A DNA stretch of 64,000 nucleotides from Polaromonas sp. 39-63-25 (lineage in GTDB: Bacteria > Pseudomonadota > Gammaproteobacteria > Burkholderiales > Burkholderiaceae_C): positions 286,985 through 350,984 of the forward strand of contig NZ_NCJH01000002.1 in NCBI RefSeq assembly GCF_002278925.1, read 5' to 3'. The notes under the pieces were generated by a model that worked only from the letters and a program-made list of their open reading frames with translations, made no database searches and had not been told where the DNA came from. Each line of letters begins with the position of its first letter. Position 1 is the first letter of the stretch. Below, one piece after another: positions 26,701-36,095 of the stretch. A program made the translations under genes and the position numbers.

Positions 26701-28883
26701 TCCGTGCGGGTCTTTTTCGCACTGAACTTCCAGGCGTTACTGATCAGGTTCTCAAGCACCTGCCGGATCAGCGAGACGTCCGCGCGGGCCAGCATGCCGG
26801 GCTCGACGGTCACCTGAACCTCGCGACCGGGCTCGGTCTCCGACAATTGTGCGACAACCCGGGCTGCCTCGGCACCGAGGTCCACAGTCTCCCAGTTCAG
26901 GCTGGTGCGCGACAGCCTGGCAAGCAGCAGCAACCCGTCGGTGAGTTCGCCCATGCGCCGCACACCGCCGCGTATCCGGCTCAGGTAATGGTTCGCACGT
27001 TCGTCGGCCTGCGGCGACACCGCCTTTTGCAGCAAGGCACAGTAGCCGTCGATGGAACTCAGCGGGGAACGCAGGTCGTGCGCCACGGAATAGGAGAAAG
27101 CCTCCAGCTCCGTGTTGGCCGCCTCCAGCTGGGCGGTCCTGCGCGAGACCCGGTTTTCCAGGTCGACGTTGAGCCGGACAATTTCCATCTCGGCGCGCTT
27201 GCGCTCGGTGATGTCGGTGAAAGTGCTGACAAACCCGGACGGGGCGTCGCGGGCATTGTCAAACAACGGCCTCACATTGATCAGTACCCACAAATCCCTG
27301 CCGTCGGGCTTGCGGTAACAGACCACCACGTTTGACTGCGGCAGGCCCTTGCGCCTGGCCACCGCACTGGGCCGTTCATCCTCGGCCATCAGCGAACCGT
27401 CTTCGCGCAGCGTCTGCCACTCCGGCCCGACAAGGGTCTGGCCTCGCATCTGGGCCAGGGTCTGGCCAAGAATGCGTTCGGCACTGGCATTGCAGTCGAG
27501 GATCCGCCCCTCGGCATCCCGCATGATGACACCTTCGGCCAGCGCGCCCACCACGCTGCGAAAGCGTGCTTCACTGGCTACCAGCGCCGCTTCAGTCTGT
27601 TTGCGCGCGGTGATGTCGGTGCCCACGCCGCGGTAACCCGTGAATTTCCCGTCCATGTCAAACACGGGCTCGCCACTGATGGAGAAAAAGATGCGCGTGC
27701 CGTCCAGGTCCACGCGCTCGTATTCGAAGTCGCGGAAAGTTTCGTGGTTTTCCAGCTGCGCGCGATGCACCGCCCAGGCCGCCTTGTTGCGTGGGTTATC
27801 GTCGATGTCCCAACGCGTCCGGCCGATGTATTCGCTGATCAGGACCTGTCCTCCCGGGCCGGCGGGAAGCCGGCCAAAACGGGCCGCGCCGCTGGACATC
27901 CGGGTGAAGCGGAACTGGTCGTCCAGTTCCCAGTACCAGTCGGAGGAAAGCTGGGTCAGGCTGCGAAAGCGTTCCTGGCTGTCGCGCAGGCGGGCCTCGG
28001 CCGCCAGCCGTCCGGTGACATCCCCGCTGGTGACCAGCATATGGGTGACCGTGCCGCTGGCATCTTTCAGCGGAACCTTGCGCATGTGAACGCGGATGGC
28101 GCCGCGGTGTTTTGTCACGGTCAGCCGGTCGGGCAGGTCCTGCATGACGCCTGCTGCAACCAGCTCGAGGTCGGCGGCGTGCATGCGGTCTGCGTCCTCC
28201 TTCGGCCAGAGATCGTGCACCGTGCGGCCCATCGCCTCTTCGCGGGTCACCCCGTACAGGGCCGCGGCGGCCTTGTTCCAGCCCACAATCCTGAACCCGT
28301 CCTGCACGGACTTCAGTTGCAGGGCAATCGGCAGGTTGTCAACCACTTCATCGAGGAAGCTCGCGGCCTGCCGCTCGGCTTCTTCCGAGCGTTTGATCGC
28401 GCTGATGTCATGCACCGTCCCCCGATAACCGAGGAAGCGGTTCTGGTCGTCGAAAACGGGGATGCCACTGACCGACAGGTAGTGCGGCAAGTCGTCGCCG
28501 AGCTTGCGCATGTATTCGAAATTGCGAAACGGCTGATGCGCATCCAGCACGGCGCGGTGCGCCTCCCAGGACCCGTTAAAGGGCACCGCACCGACCAGCT
28601 CCCACCGGCGCCTGCCGATGTTGCTGTCCCGTTCGATATCGAGCTCGGTGGCCGCCTGCTCCCCGGAAAACCTGACGAAACGATGCTCTACATCCTGTTC
28701 CCAGTACCAGTCCGCGGATATCGTGGCCAGGTCGCGCAATCCCTGCGCGCTGCGCCTGAGCAAATCGGCCTCGCGCTTTTGTTCGGCAAGCATCCGATCG
28801 AGCTGGTCGTTGGCGCTCTCAAGTTCAAGCAGCCGCGCCTTCAGGCGACGGTTTTCTTCGGCGAGGTCTTCGTTGTGCTTCAC
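23703..28883 (-). CDS. Giant hybrid histidine kinase: seven PAS domains, two kinase cores, two receivers
   Basis: A 1726-residue cytoplasmic sensor with no membrane segment. The order is a coiled coil (10-50); four PAS domains (about 50-165, 177-292, 305-427, 439-562); HisKA with phospho-acceptor His602 (YSVAHDLRSP); an ATPase with N-box NLISNAWKFS, DNGAGFD and GSGIGLA (707-811); three PAS (872-982, 995-1107, 1122-1237); a second HisKA with His1252 (VSHELRTPL); a second ATPase (NLLSNAMKYS, DHGPGVP, GTGLGLN; 1357-1467); then two receivers with Asp1535 and Asp1660. I chose the GTG at 28883, seven bases after GAAGG, over an upstream GTG at 28922 with no ribosome-binding site. No output gene is adjacent; signal and partner are unknown. 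Confidence 0.9.
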   Translation of the reverse strand: MKHNEDLAEENRRLKARLLELESANDQLDRMLAEQKREADLLRRSAQGLRDLATISADWYWEQDVEHRFVRFSGEQAATELDIERDSNIGRRRWELVGAVPFNGSWEAHRAVLDAHQPFRNFEYMRKLGDDLPHYLSVSGIPVFDDQNRFLGYRGTVHDISAIKRSEEAERQAASFLDEVVDNLPIALQLKSVQDGFRIVGWNKAAAALYGVTREEAMGRTVHDLWPKEDADRMHAADLELVAAGVMQDLPDRLTVTKHRGAIRVHMRKVPLKDASGTVTHMLVTSGDVTGRLAAEARLRDSQERFRSLTQLSSDWYWELDDQFRFTRMSSGAARFGRLPAGPGGQVLISEYIGRTRWDIDDNPRNKAAWAVHRAQLENHETFRDFEYERVDLDGTRIFFSISGEPVFDMDGKFTGYRGVGTDITARKQTEAALVASEARFRSVVGALAEGVIMRDAEGRILDCNASAERILGQTLAQMRGQTLVGPEWQTLREDGSLMAEDERPSAVARRKGLPQSNVVVCYRKPDGRDLWVLINVRPLFDNARDAPSGFVSTFTDITERKRAEMEIVRLNVDLENRVSRRTAQLEAANTELEAFSYSVAHDLRSPLSSIDGYCALLQKAVSPQADERANHYLSRIRGGVRRMGELTDGLLLLARLSRTSLNWETVDLGAEAARVVAQLSETEPGREVQVTVEPGMLARADVSLIRQVLENLISNAWKFSAKKTRTEIMIGRETVADQPPVYFVRDNGAGFDMAYADKLFGTFQRLHSPEEFAGSGIGLATVKRIIIRHGGRIWASSVLGEGSTFYFTLGSDQGNALPGDDVSGEDAGIALALPRSRHLFRDTGPAARDTAGSLISSDNDIFSAGDQQFSSAFEHAAIGMALIAINSRRIRVNSAFCQMLGYSEAEMLARTVHDLTHPDDIEWDLLQRKRALDGEIETYQREKRYIHKSGHIVWGSLTCSLVRDPDRKPLHFIVQVQDTTERKEAERILRESEERFRALTELSSDWFWQQDENFRFVPVPGEATRLSAISRDAIGKTPWELNHVDMDDRVWEGHKAQLARHEVFRDLEISLLGRKGSVRHISISGEPIFDSSGRFTGYHGTGRDTTEMHRVSNALRDSEQQLREITDTVPALIAYVDKAQRFRFHNRAYEEGFGLSHEQIDGKTLLEVMGEELYQVVRAQVDEVLSGYPVVYERTQKTARGDHRDYVVNYFPRYGDGKEEGEVIGFYSLATDVTELKRIDRMKSEFVSTVSHELRTPLTSIRGSLGLISGGVAGELPERVKTLVDIARNNCERLIRLINDILDIEKIESGKMRLDLQVVDLQPLLVQVLAANEGFGAAQNVSLRLNFPEGDLRVHVDTDRLAQVVTNLLSNAMKYSPPGGVVEVDVKRAGLGVRVEVRDHGPGVPEEFRKRIFQKFSQADSSDTRQKGGTGLGLNISRAIVERLGGSVGFDSKVGVGSTFFFELPEWKEAAPRLPVETRVFTRPCVLICEDDRDIARLIAMMLDKGGFDSDMVYSASEAMAHLAANRYAAMTLDLKLPDQDGITLIRTLRSQEGTRDLPIVVVSAMAGEGQIQFNNQSLTVSDWLEKPIDENLLIRSLRHAMKGMAEGKPRILHVEDDLDIQRITAAIVQDFATFEFAATLQEARACLAARTYDLILLDLSLPGESGWDLLADIEALERPPPVVVFSASEVDRAQGTRAAAVLVKAQTSNDELLQTLQRVLSQTR

Positions 28884-29426
28884 TCGAGTACCTTCAATGC
28901 CCCGGCCTCGGGAGAACGGCACGCGGGAGCAGAAGACCGCAGTGCGGAACTTCGCAAAAAAACTGCCACCGCAGTGGCGGCGGTCTGTGCTTCATGTCCT
29001 GTCTTTTGTCCTTGTTTCTAAAAGCGCATCCTCGAACAAAACACGCCATCCATGCCTGCAAGTTTCCGCCACTTATGCCGGATTGATATCGGGGTAGTCC
29101 CTTTTTTAGCAGTGCTCGTGCAGGCGCCAGAGCCGTTACTTCTGGCCGCGCATCACCTTTCAGCAAAACTTGCAGTGAACACATGCAAAAGACACACATA
29201 GTTACATTCAGCCATTTTTTGCCTGTTTTTTAGGCGTTATTTGTCCGATATTTTCATATTTGTAACTTTTTGTAAACATCACTCTGTGACATATTGCTTT
29301 AAACTTTAGTTTGCATCAATGTGCTACCTATTAGGAAATTTTCGCCTCTAATAAGAACCTATTTCTATCGAATTTGGCGAATATTTTTAATTTATCAAAT
29401 TTCACAATTATGGAGTTTTGATTAAG
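28884..29426. other. AT-rich intergenic region before the pilin operon
   Basis: About 540 bases between the divergent kinase and pilin genes. From 29200 on it is markedly AT-rich against the surroundings and probably contains the pilin operon promoter. I could not place a convincing -24/-12 or -35/-10 element. No RNA or repeat was seen. Confidence 0.4.
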
Positions 29427-29813
29427 ATGGCACCTAGCCGAGGGTTCACCCTCATTGAACTAATGATCACGGTTGCCGTCATTGGCATCCTGGCGGCCGT
29501 CGCTTATCCCGCCTACCTTGACCAGGTTCGTAAAGCAAGGCGTGCAGAAGCTCAGGCCGCCTTGCTGAACATCAGCGCGCGACAGCAGCAAATGCTGCTG
29601 GACACACGCAGCTATGCCGCCGACACCACGGCCCTGAATGTTTCCATCCCAGCCACCGTCCAGCAGACCTACACGATTTCCTTGACGGTAGGGACGGCAA
29701 CCGTGCCGACCTTCACGGCAACAGCCACACCGACGGGAGCCCAGGCGGCAGACAAATGCGGCATCCTGAGCATCACCCAGACAGGTACAAAATCCCCCAC
29801 CACTTGCTGGTGA
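29427..29813 (+). CDS. pilE: Type IV pilin, PilE-like
   Basis: A 128-residue prepilin. The short leader MAPSRG is cut by PilD before FTLIELMITVAVIGILAAVAYPAY, with the conserved Glu at +5. The C-terminal part carries two cysteines (ADKCG and the final TTCW) that could form the D-region disulfide loop. GGAG lies 11 bases before the ATG at 29427; a TTG at 29418 is possible but too close to it. It heads the operon pilE-fimT-pilV-pilW-pilX-pilY1, so it may be a minor pilin rather than the main subunit. Confidence 0.88.
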   Translation: MAPSRGFTLIELMITVAVIGILAAVAYPAYLDQVRKARRAEAQAALLNISARQQQMLLDTRSYAADTTALNVSIPATVQQTYTISLTVGTATVPTFTATATPTGAQAADKCGILSITQTGTKSPTTCW

Positions 29814-29822
29814 GACCCCATC

Positions 29823-30296
29823 ATGAAACTTGCGAAAACGCGGATCAATGCAGGTTTTACGCTCATTGAACTCATGGTGGCAGTGGCCATTCTGGCTGTC
29901 CTTGCATCGCTGGCAAGCCCCTCGTTCCGGCAGCTCCTGGCAGCGCAGCGGGTGCGGGCCACGGCCTACAGCATAGTCAGTGACCTGGTTCTGGCAAGAA
30001 GCGAGGCCGTCAAGCGAGGGGAAAGCGTCACGCTCACTCCTTCAACTGCCGACTGGGCCGGCGGCTGGAATGTCAAGGTCGCGTCCAGCGCCGAAGTTCT
30101 CAGCGCGCAAAACGGCGTAGGGAGCGGGGTGGTCTTTACCACCGCTCCCACCACGATCACCTTTGACCGCAACGGCAGAAGCACCTCCGACACAGTCGTG
30201 CGCTTTGGCTTGTCTGACGGAAGTACCCGCTGGCGATGCATCTCGCTGGATCCGTCCGGGCGGCCGAAAAGTGCGACCACGGAGTGCCCGGCATGA
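29823..30296 (+). CDS. fimT: GspH/FimT-family minor pseudopilin
   Basis: A 157-residue prepilin-like protein. The leader MKLAKTRINAG is followed by FTLIELMVAVAILAVLASLASPS. The C-terminal GspH domain contains ITFDRNGRSTS and the disulfide pair in RWRCISLDPSGRPKSATTEC. It primes type IV pilus assembly in the inner membrane. It starts nine bases after pilE and ends overlapping pilV (ATGATGA), as expected of coupled minor-pilin genes. Confidence 0.9.
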   Translation: MKLAKTRINAGFTLIELMVAVAILAVLASLASPSFRQLLAAQRVRATAYSIVSDLVLARSEAVKRGESVTLTPSTADWAGGWNVKVASSAEVLSAQNGVGSGVVFTTAPTTITFDRNGRSTSDTVVRFGLSDGSTRWRCISLDPSGRPKSATTECPA

Positions 30297-30820
30297 TGAA
30301 ATCCCAAAACCAGCAAGGTGCGGCAATGATGGAGCTGCTCATTGCCATGTTGATCATTGCCTTTGGCGTCCTCGGCTTTGTCGGCCTGCAGGCACAGACG
30401 GCCCTGTCCCAACTCGAGGGCTACCAGCGGTCGCAGGCGCTGATTCTGATCAGCGACATCTCCGAACGTATCGCCTTGAATCGCGCGAACGCCGCAGCCT
30501 ACGTGGGCAACAACATCGGCACCAGTGATCCCGGCGACTGCACCACCCTGGCCGACCGTGCTGCCAGGGATCTCTGCGAATGGAGCCTGTCGTTGCAGGG
30601 TGCGGCCGAAGTCCAGGGCACAGCCAAGCTCGGGGCCATGACGGGCGCGCGGGGCTGCATTACCAGTCCTGCGGCCAACCAGTATCTGATCAGCATTGCG
30701 TGGCAAGGTGTTCAGGCAACCGGTGCACCTCCCAACGCTTGCGGCCAGGACGCCTATTCCAGCGAGAACCTGCGCAGGACAGTGACCACCGTTGTACAGA
30801 TCGCCACACTTGCATCATGA
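30293..30820 (+). CDS. pilV: Type IV pilus minor pilin PilV
   Basis: A 175-residue prepilin with leader MMKSQNQQG, cleaved before AAMMELLIAMLIIAFGVLGFVGLQ; the Glu is at +5. The body has the PilV features: an early helix (QALILISDISERIALNRA) and cysteines in DPGDCTT and RDLCEW. The start at 30293 overlaps the fimT stop by four bases. It is part of the priming complex with FimT, PilW, PilX and PilY1. Confidence 0.9.
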   Translation: MMKSQNQQGAAMMELLIAMLIIAFGVLGFVGLQAQTALSQLEGYQRSQALILISDISERIALNRANAAAYVGNNIGTSDPGDCTTLADRAARDLCEWSLSLQGAAEVQGTAKLGAMTGARGCITSPAANQYLISIAWQGVQATGAPPNACGQDAYSSENLRRTVTTVVQIATLAS

Positions 30821-31833
30821 CCGCGATGAAGCGTTATTCCGGTTACCGCTCAGGAAAATCAACCAAGGGGTTTTCCCTGGTTGAACTAATGGTGTCTATC
30901 GCCATCGGCTTGATCCTGATCGCAGGGTTGGCCATGCTGTTTGCCAATAGCAGCCAGACCGGCCAGGAAATCGACAGGAGTATCCGCCAGATCGAAAATG
31001 GCCGCTACGCTCTCGAACTGATCGAGGAAGACGTCAGCGTGGCCGGGTACTACGGCGAAGTTTCCACAACGGGCATCTCCCTGGGGACGGCTCCAGCCTG
31101 CGCAACAGCCCTGGGGGATCTGGGGTGGAACAACGCGGCCCTGACCGCACCGGTTGCGCTGACAGGTTTCACCGCAACAGAAACAGCTGCGCTGAGCTGC
31201 CTGAGCAATCACAAGGCCGGCACGACTGCCATCGTTCTGCGGCGACTCGACACCACCCCAGCAACACCTGGAACCGGAACCAATGGAAGCGCTTATCTGC
31301 AAACTTCACGATGCAGCACGGACCCCAACGCCACCCGATTCATCCTTTCCGCCACGGCAGCCGATTTTTCATTGCGCGGCCTGGACTGCACAGCGGTCAA
31401 CACCATCCACAGGTACATCACCCGGATTTATTACGTCGCCAGCTGTAACGAGTGCGGTACCGACACTGTTCCCACCCTCAAGCGGGCTGAACTCAGGGGG
31501 ACAGCCATGGTCATCGTTCCCCTCGCAGAGGGCATTGAGGAAGTAGCGTACGACTATGGTTTTGACACGGATGGTGACGGCAGCCCCGATACCTACCTCA
31601 CTGGTTTGAGCGGCGTCTCTGGCGCGGCTGACAACGACTGGAGCAATGTGGTCGGCGTGCGCATCAACCTGCTGTCGCGCAGCACCGAGCCCAGCGCCGG
31701 ATTTACCGACGGAAAAACCTATTCACTGGGCCTTGCTGGAACACGTGGCCCCTTCACTGACAGCCATAAACGCCGCGCTTACACCGTTACAAGCCGCCTG
31801 AACAACGTGGCCGGCCCGAGAGAGATCCCATGA
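30817..31833 (+). CDS. pilW: Type IV pilus minor pilin PilW
   Basis: A 338-residue prepilin. The leader ends in STKG, followed by FSLVELMVSIAIGLILIAGLAMLF with Glu at +5. The large C-terminal domain is typical of PilW, with RQIENGRYALELIEEDVSVAGYYG and LSRSTEPSAGF. It starts within the pilV stop (ATGA) and its own stop overlaps the pilX start by four bases. Confidence 0.92.
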   Translation: MTAMKRYSGYRSGKSTKGFSLVELMVSIAIGLILIAGLAMLFANSSQTGQEIDRSIRQIENGRYALELIEEDVSVAGYYGEVSTTGISLGTAPACATALGDLGWNNAALTAPVALTGFTATETAALSCLSNHKAGTTAIVLRRLDTTPATPGTGTNGSAYLQTSRCSTDPNATRFILSATAADFSLRGLDCTAVNTIHRYITRIYYVASCNECGTDTVPTLKRAELRGTAMVIVPLAEGIEEVAYDYGFDTDGDGSPDTYLTGLSGVSGAADNDWSNVVGVRINLLSRSTEPSAGFTDGKTYSLGLAGTRGPFTDSHKRRAYTVTSRLNNVAGPREIP

Positions 31834-32390
31834 AAAAGCGATCGACACAACACGGAGCCACCTTGGTCGTGGCAATGATTTTTCTGATTCTCATGAGCCT
31901 GTTTGCCATCAGCGCATTCAAGAGTTCCACGGGCAATCTGCGGATCATCGGCAATATGCAGGCCCGCCAGGAGGCTATCGCCGTCGCCCAGCAAGCCATT
32001 GAACAGACGCTGAGTTCGTTTCTCTTCACGACAAGCCCGGAAACGGTGGCAGCCACACCGCTGCTTGTCGACATTGACGGCAATGGAAGCAATGACTACA
32101 CCGCCAACCTGAATCCGCAACCCAATTGCTACCGTACCAAGGTCATCAAGACCACTGAGCTCAACCCTTCCCTGCCAGCAGATCTCGCTTGCCTGAAATC
32201 GAGCGTTGTCCAGCAGGGCGGGCTTGACATCATCGATGCCGCGGCGGATGCGGGAAATTCGCTTTGCGCGAACAGTGAATGGAACGTGGGCGCTGCGGTG
32301 ACCGACCAGCGAACCGGAACGAAAGTTGCCGTTCATCAGGGTGTTGCGGTTCGAGTGCTCGAAACCGATGCGGCAAATCTCTGCCTGTGA
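31830..32390 (+). CDS. pilX: Type IV pilus minor pilin PilX
   Basis: A 186-residue protein with a short basic leader (MKKRSTQHG) and the hydrophobic helix ATLVVAMIFLILMSLFAISA. The +5 position is Val instead of Glu, as in many PilX proteins. Three or four cysteines lie in the C-terminal half (PNCYRTK, ADLACLK, NSLCANSE, NLCL). Its place between pilW and pilY1 supports the assignment. Confidence 0.85.
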   Translation: MKKRSTQHGATLVVAMIFLILMSLFAISAFKSSTGNLRIIGNMQARQEAIAVAQQAIEQTLSSFLFTTSPETVAATPLLVDIDGNGSNDYTANLNPQPNCYRTKVIKTTELNPSLPADLACLKSSVVQQGGLDIIDAAADAGNSLCANSEWNVGAAVTDQRTGTKVAVHQGVAVRVLETDAANLCL

Positions 32391-32407
32391 AGAGAAAGTA
32401 GGACGAT

Positions 32408-35400
32408 ATGACCCATTCCGTCACCAGAAGGATTCAGCGGCTGGCTATCGCCGCGGGACTGATGGTTGCTGCATCTGTACAGGCCCAGTATTCGAGCGAT
32501 ATCGATATCTACAGCGGCCCGACGGCCCTCAACGATGCCCCCAACGTCCTGATCGTCCTGGACAACACCGCCAACTGGAATACGGCCTTTACCAACGAGG
32601 TCGCCGCTCTGGTGTCGACGGTCAATGCCTTGCCTGCCAACCGTTTTCGTGTCGGCTTGATGATGTTTACCGAAACGGGTGGGAGTGATTCAGGCAACGC
32701 CGGCGGGTATGTCCGCTCCGCTGTGCGGCTGCTCGATACCAACTACCAGACCAAATTCAAGGCCCTGCTCAACAGCCTGGACGCCTCCGGTGACAAATCC
32801 AACGGAGGCAAGGCGGGACTGACCATGGCGGAGGCCTACTACTACTTTGCCGCGAAAGCCCCTTATGCGGGCAACAACAAGGCCAAAACAGACTACACGG
32901 GAAACACTTCGGGCACTGTGGCCTCCAATGCCGTCTATGCGATCACGGGCAACGCGTTGACGTCCAAGTCCGGAACACCCTACGTCAGCCCGGTGCTCAA
33001 TGACTGCCAGCGCAACTACATCATTTACATCAGCAACGGCGCAGTCCAGGACAATAACTCTGATACCAGCGAGGCATCCACCAGGCTGTCGGCTGCCTAC
33101 ACTGCCCTGGGGCTGACCCGGCCTGCGGACCTGAACCTCTCTCCCAGCGGCTCCCAGTCCGGTGTATCGGATGAATGGGCGCGCTTCATGAAGAAAAGTC
33201 CGCAAAACATTGCCACCTATACGCTGGACGTGGACAAGATCACGAACGGACAGGGCCCGGGCTGGTCAGCCATGCTCAGGAGCATGGCGAGCGCCAGCGG
33301 TGGCGAGTATTTCTCCGTCAGTTCAGGCACCGGTGCCGGCGCGGAAATCAGCAATGCCTTGACCCAGATATTCAACCAGATCCAGGCGGTAGACAGTGTG
33401 TTTTCATCTGCCAGCCTGCCCGTGAGCGTGAACGCTCGCGGCACTTTCCTGAATCAGATCTTCATGGGCATGTTTCGACCGGATGGCGACGCCCTTCCGC
33501 GTTGGCGCGGCAACCTGAAACAATACCAGTTCGGCTACGACCCCACCACTGACAGCCTGTTCCTGAGCGACAAAAACGGCAATCCGGCGATCAGCGGTGC
33601 AACCGGTTTTCTGTCGCCAGCAGCTGTTTCGTACTGGACCACCGACAGTACCTTCTGGGTGAACCAGCAACTGGGGACGCCGCTGTCAAGCTCCGACTCG
33701 CCCGACGGAGAGGTCGTGGAAAAAGGCGGTGTCGCCCAGCGGATCCGTTCGGCCTATGCCACGACCCAGACTGCCCGCAATGTCTACACCTGTCAGGCTT
33801 GTGCAGCCAACACCAATCTCGCCAGCACCGCTGCCGCACAGTTCAGTACAGCGACGAGCGGCATCACCACGTCCCTGCTGGGAGTATCCAGCACCACGGA
33901 CCGGGACAACCTGATCAACTGGGTGAGGGGCGCGGACAACGCGGGCGATGAACAGGGCCCCGGCGGGACAGTCACGGTTCGTCCAAGCGCCCATGGCGAC
34001 GTCCTGCATTCCCGTCCAGCGGTGGTGAACTACGGCGGCACCACCGGTGTCGTGGTGTTCTACGGTTCCAACGATGGCACCTTGCGTGCCGTCAATGGCA
34101 ACCAGACCGGCACGGGCGCAGGCAATGAACTGTGGAGTTTCATACCGGAAGAACACTTTTCAAAACTGAACAGGCTGCGCGTCAATACGCCAAAAATACG
34201 CCTGTCGACCACTGTGGCTGGAACACCGACCACGTCCCTGACGCCTACATCGCGGGACTATTTTGTTGATGGGCCTATCGGCATTTACCAGAAGGTACTG
34301 GCCGACGGCACCAACGACAAGGTCTATCTTTACATCGCCATGCGCCGCGGCGGACGCATTCTCTATGCCCTGGACGTCACCACGCCTGCCGCGCCGAAAT
34401 TTCTCTGGAAAAAAACCGAGGCGGACATTTCTGTTCTCGGCCAGACATGGTCCGAGCCCAAGGTCGCCAGGATACGGGGCAACGCCAACCCAGTCCTCAT
34501 CATGGGCGCAGGGTATGACGCGGCTGCCGAAGATGTTTCACCTCAGGGCACGACGACCATGGGCAATGCTGTTCTGGTACTTGATGCCATCACAGGCGCC
34601 CTGCTGAAGAAATTCGATACCACGCGCAGTGTTCCCGCAGACGTTTCCCTGGTGGACGCCGACTTTGACGGTTATGTGGACCGCGCCTACGCCGTGGACA
34701 TGGGTGGCAATGTATACAGGATTGACCTGGAGAAAACGGTCAGTGCAACCACAACCTCGGCCGTCAGCGATTGGGGCATCTACCAGCTCGCGGCGCTCTC
34801 TGGCAGTGGTACGCGAAAATTTTTCTATCCGCCTGATGTTGTTGTCACGAACAACTACACGGCGGTTCTGGTGGGCTCAGGCGACCGTGAGAAGCCGCTG
34901 GCCACCACCAGCACCGATGCGTTTTTCACCCTCTACGACACACTGACCGGGAAGGGCACGCCCAGCAGCGCCCCCACAGCCATCTCTTCGAGCAGTCTCG
35001 GCTTGGTCGGTTCGAGCGAAAGCCTGACCAATGGTTGCTACATTCCCATGGCAACCACTGGCGAGAAGATTGTGAATGCGCCGGTCTCCGTGGGCGGCAT
35101 CACTTACTTCAGTACCAATCAGCCGGCGCCAGTGAGTACCAACGCGTGCAGCGCCAACCTGGGCATTGCCAAGGTCTACTCGGCCCCGCTGTTCTGCAAG
35201 GCAGCGGCCGCGCAGACACTGGTCGGCGGCGGCCTGCCGCCGAGTCCAGTCACTGGCACCGTGACGGTTTCCTACACCTCCCCCATCACCGGTGAAACAG
35301 CTACCAAGCGAGTGCCTTTCATCATCGGCGCGCCAAACAGCAAAGGCTCGGGCATTGAAGGCTCGAAGGTGACGCCAACCATCACACCGGTGCGCAAACG

Positions 35401-35431
35401 CCGTTACTGGTACCTGGAAAACGCCCGCTGA
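32408..35431 (+). CDS. pilY1: PilY1-like pilus tip/adhesin protein
   Basis: A 1007-residue exported protein with a signal peptide (about 1-26, ending SVQAQ). The N-terminal region is von Willebrand A-like (APNVLIVLDNTANWNT, FRVGLMMFTE). The C-terminal half is a beta-propeller with GVVVFYGSNDGTLRAVNG and the calcium-binding loop DADFDGYVDRAY at about residues 749-760. PilY1 proteins promote pilus extension, surface attachment and surface sensing. It is shorter than the ~1160-residue Pseudomonas protein but complete in architecture. Confidence 0.9.
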   Translation: MTHSVTRRIQRLAIAAGLMVAASVQAQYSSDIDIYSGPTALNDAPNVLIVLDNTANWNTAFTNEVAALVSTVNALPANRFRVGLMMFTETGGSDSGNAGGYVRSAVRLLDTNYQTKFKALLNSLDASGDKSNGGKAGLTMAEAYYYFAAKAPYAGNNKAKTDYTGNTSGTVASNAVYAITGNALTSKSGTPYVSPVLNDCQRNYIIYISNGAVQDNNSDTSEASTRLSAAYTALGLTRPADLNLSPSGSQSGVSDEWARFMKKSPQNIATYTLDVDKITNGQGPGWSAMLRSMASASGGEYFSVSSGTGAGAEISNALTQIFNQIQAVDSVFSSASLPVSVNARGTFLNQIFMGMFRPDGDALPRWRGNLKQYQFGYDPTTDSLFLSDKNGNPAISGATGFLSPAAVSYWTTDSTFWVNQQLGTPLSSSDSPDGEVVEKGGVAQRIRSAYATTQTARNVYTCQACAANTNLASTAAAQFSTATSGITTSLLGVSSTTDRDNLINWVRGADNAGDEQGPGGTVTVRPSAHGDVLHSRPAVVNYGGTTGVVVFYGSNDGTLRAVNGNQTGTGAGNELWSFIPEEHFSKLNRLRVNTPKIRLSTTVAGTPTTSLTPTSRDYFVDGPIGIYQKVLADGTNDKVYLYIAMRRGGRILYALDVTTPAAPKFLWKKTEADISVLGQTWSEPKVARIRGNANPVLIMGAGYDAAAEDVSPQGTTTMGNAVLVLDAITGALLKKFDTTRSVPADVSLVDADFDGYVDRAYAVDMGGNVYRIDLEKTVSATTTSAVSDWGIYQLAALSGSGTRKFFYPPDVVVTNNYTAVLVGSGDREKPLATTSTDAFFTLYDTLTGKGTPSSAPTAISSSSLGLVGSSESLTNGCYIPMATTGEKIVNAPVSVGGITYFSTNQPAPVSTNACSANLGIAKVYSAPLFCKAAAAQTLVGGGLPPSPVTGTVTVSYTSPITGETATKRVPFIIGAPNSKGSGIEGSKVTPTITPVRKRRYWYLENAR

Positions 35432-35476
35432 CAAAAGGCCGCAGTCGCGTGCCCCCCCTCGCACCGCCGGGAGGCA

Positions 35477-35959
35477 TCAAGGCTGCAACGGAATTTTCAT
35501 GGCGAGATCAACAGGAACCGCTGCGACACTGTTTTGCGGCGAGCCTTCAATCACCCGGTCCGAGTACGTCAGGTACACCAGGGTGTTGCGGGCGGCATCG
35601 ACCATGCGTACGATGCGTATCCTCTTGAAAACCAGCGATATCCTCTCGCTGAAAACCTCTTCCTGCTGCGGCAGCGGTTTGACAAACGAAATCGGCCCCA
35701 CCTGGCGGCAATCAATGGACGCCTCCGATTTGTCTTCGGCCAAACCCACGGCCCCCTTGATGCCCCCCGTTTTGGCCCGCGAAACGTAACAGGTGATGCC
35801 CCTGACCTTGGGGTCATCATGGGCGTCGACCACGATCTTGTGATCGGGCCCGATGAACTTGAACACGGTGTCCACCTCGCCGATGCTCTGGGCGTGGACG
35901 GGTGACAACACGCCGAGCAACAACGACAACAACAACGGGGAGAGGGTGAACTTTTTCAT
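35477..35959 (-). CDS. creA: CreA family protein
   Basis: A 160-residue periplasmic protein with a signal peptide (about 1-23, ending SPVHAQ) and the CreA domain: [67 protein letters not shown]. The function of CreA is unknown. AAGGAG lies five bases before the ATG at 35959, which decides this start over the in-frame upstream extension to 36076. Confidence 0.9.
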   Translation of the reverse strand: MKKFTLSPLLLSLLLGVLSPVHAQSIGEVDTVFKFIGPDHKIVVDAHDDPKVRGITCYVSRAKTGGIKGAVGLAEDKSEASIDCRQVGPISFVKPLPQQEEVFSERISLVFKRIRIVRMVDAARNTLVYLTYSDRVIEGSPQNSVAAVPVDLAMKIPLQP

Positions 35960-36095
35960 GGGGTCTCCTTCAGCGTGAACATACCCCACTATAGCCACGC
36001 CTTTCCTCAATAGCTGCGCGGGTTGTCCGGCCGGCGCCTGACAAGGGGCCGGCTGCAAGGGAGTAGCATTGGCCACTCAGCTCCATCCCTTGCCT

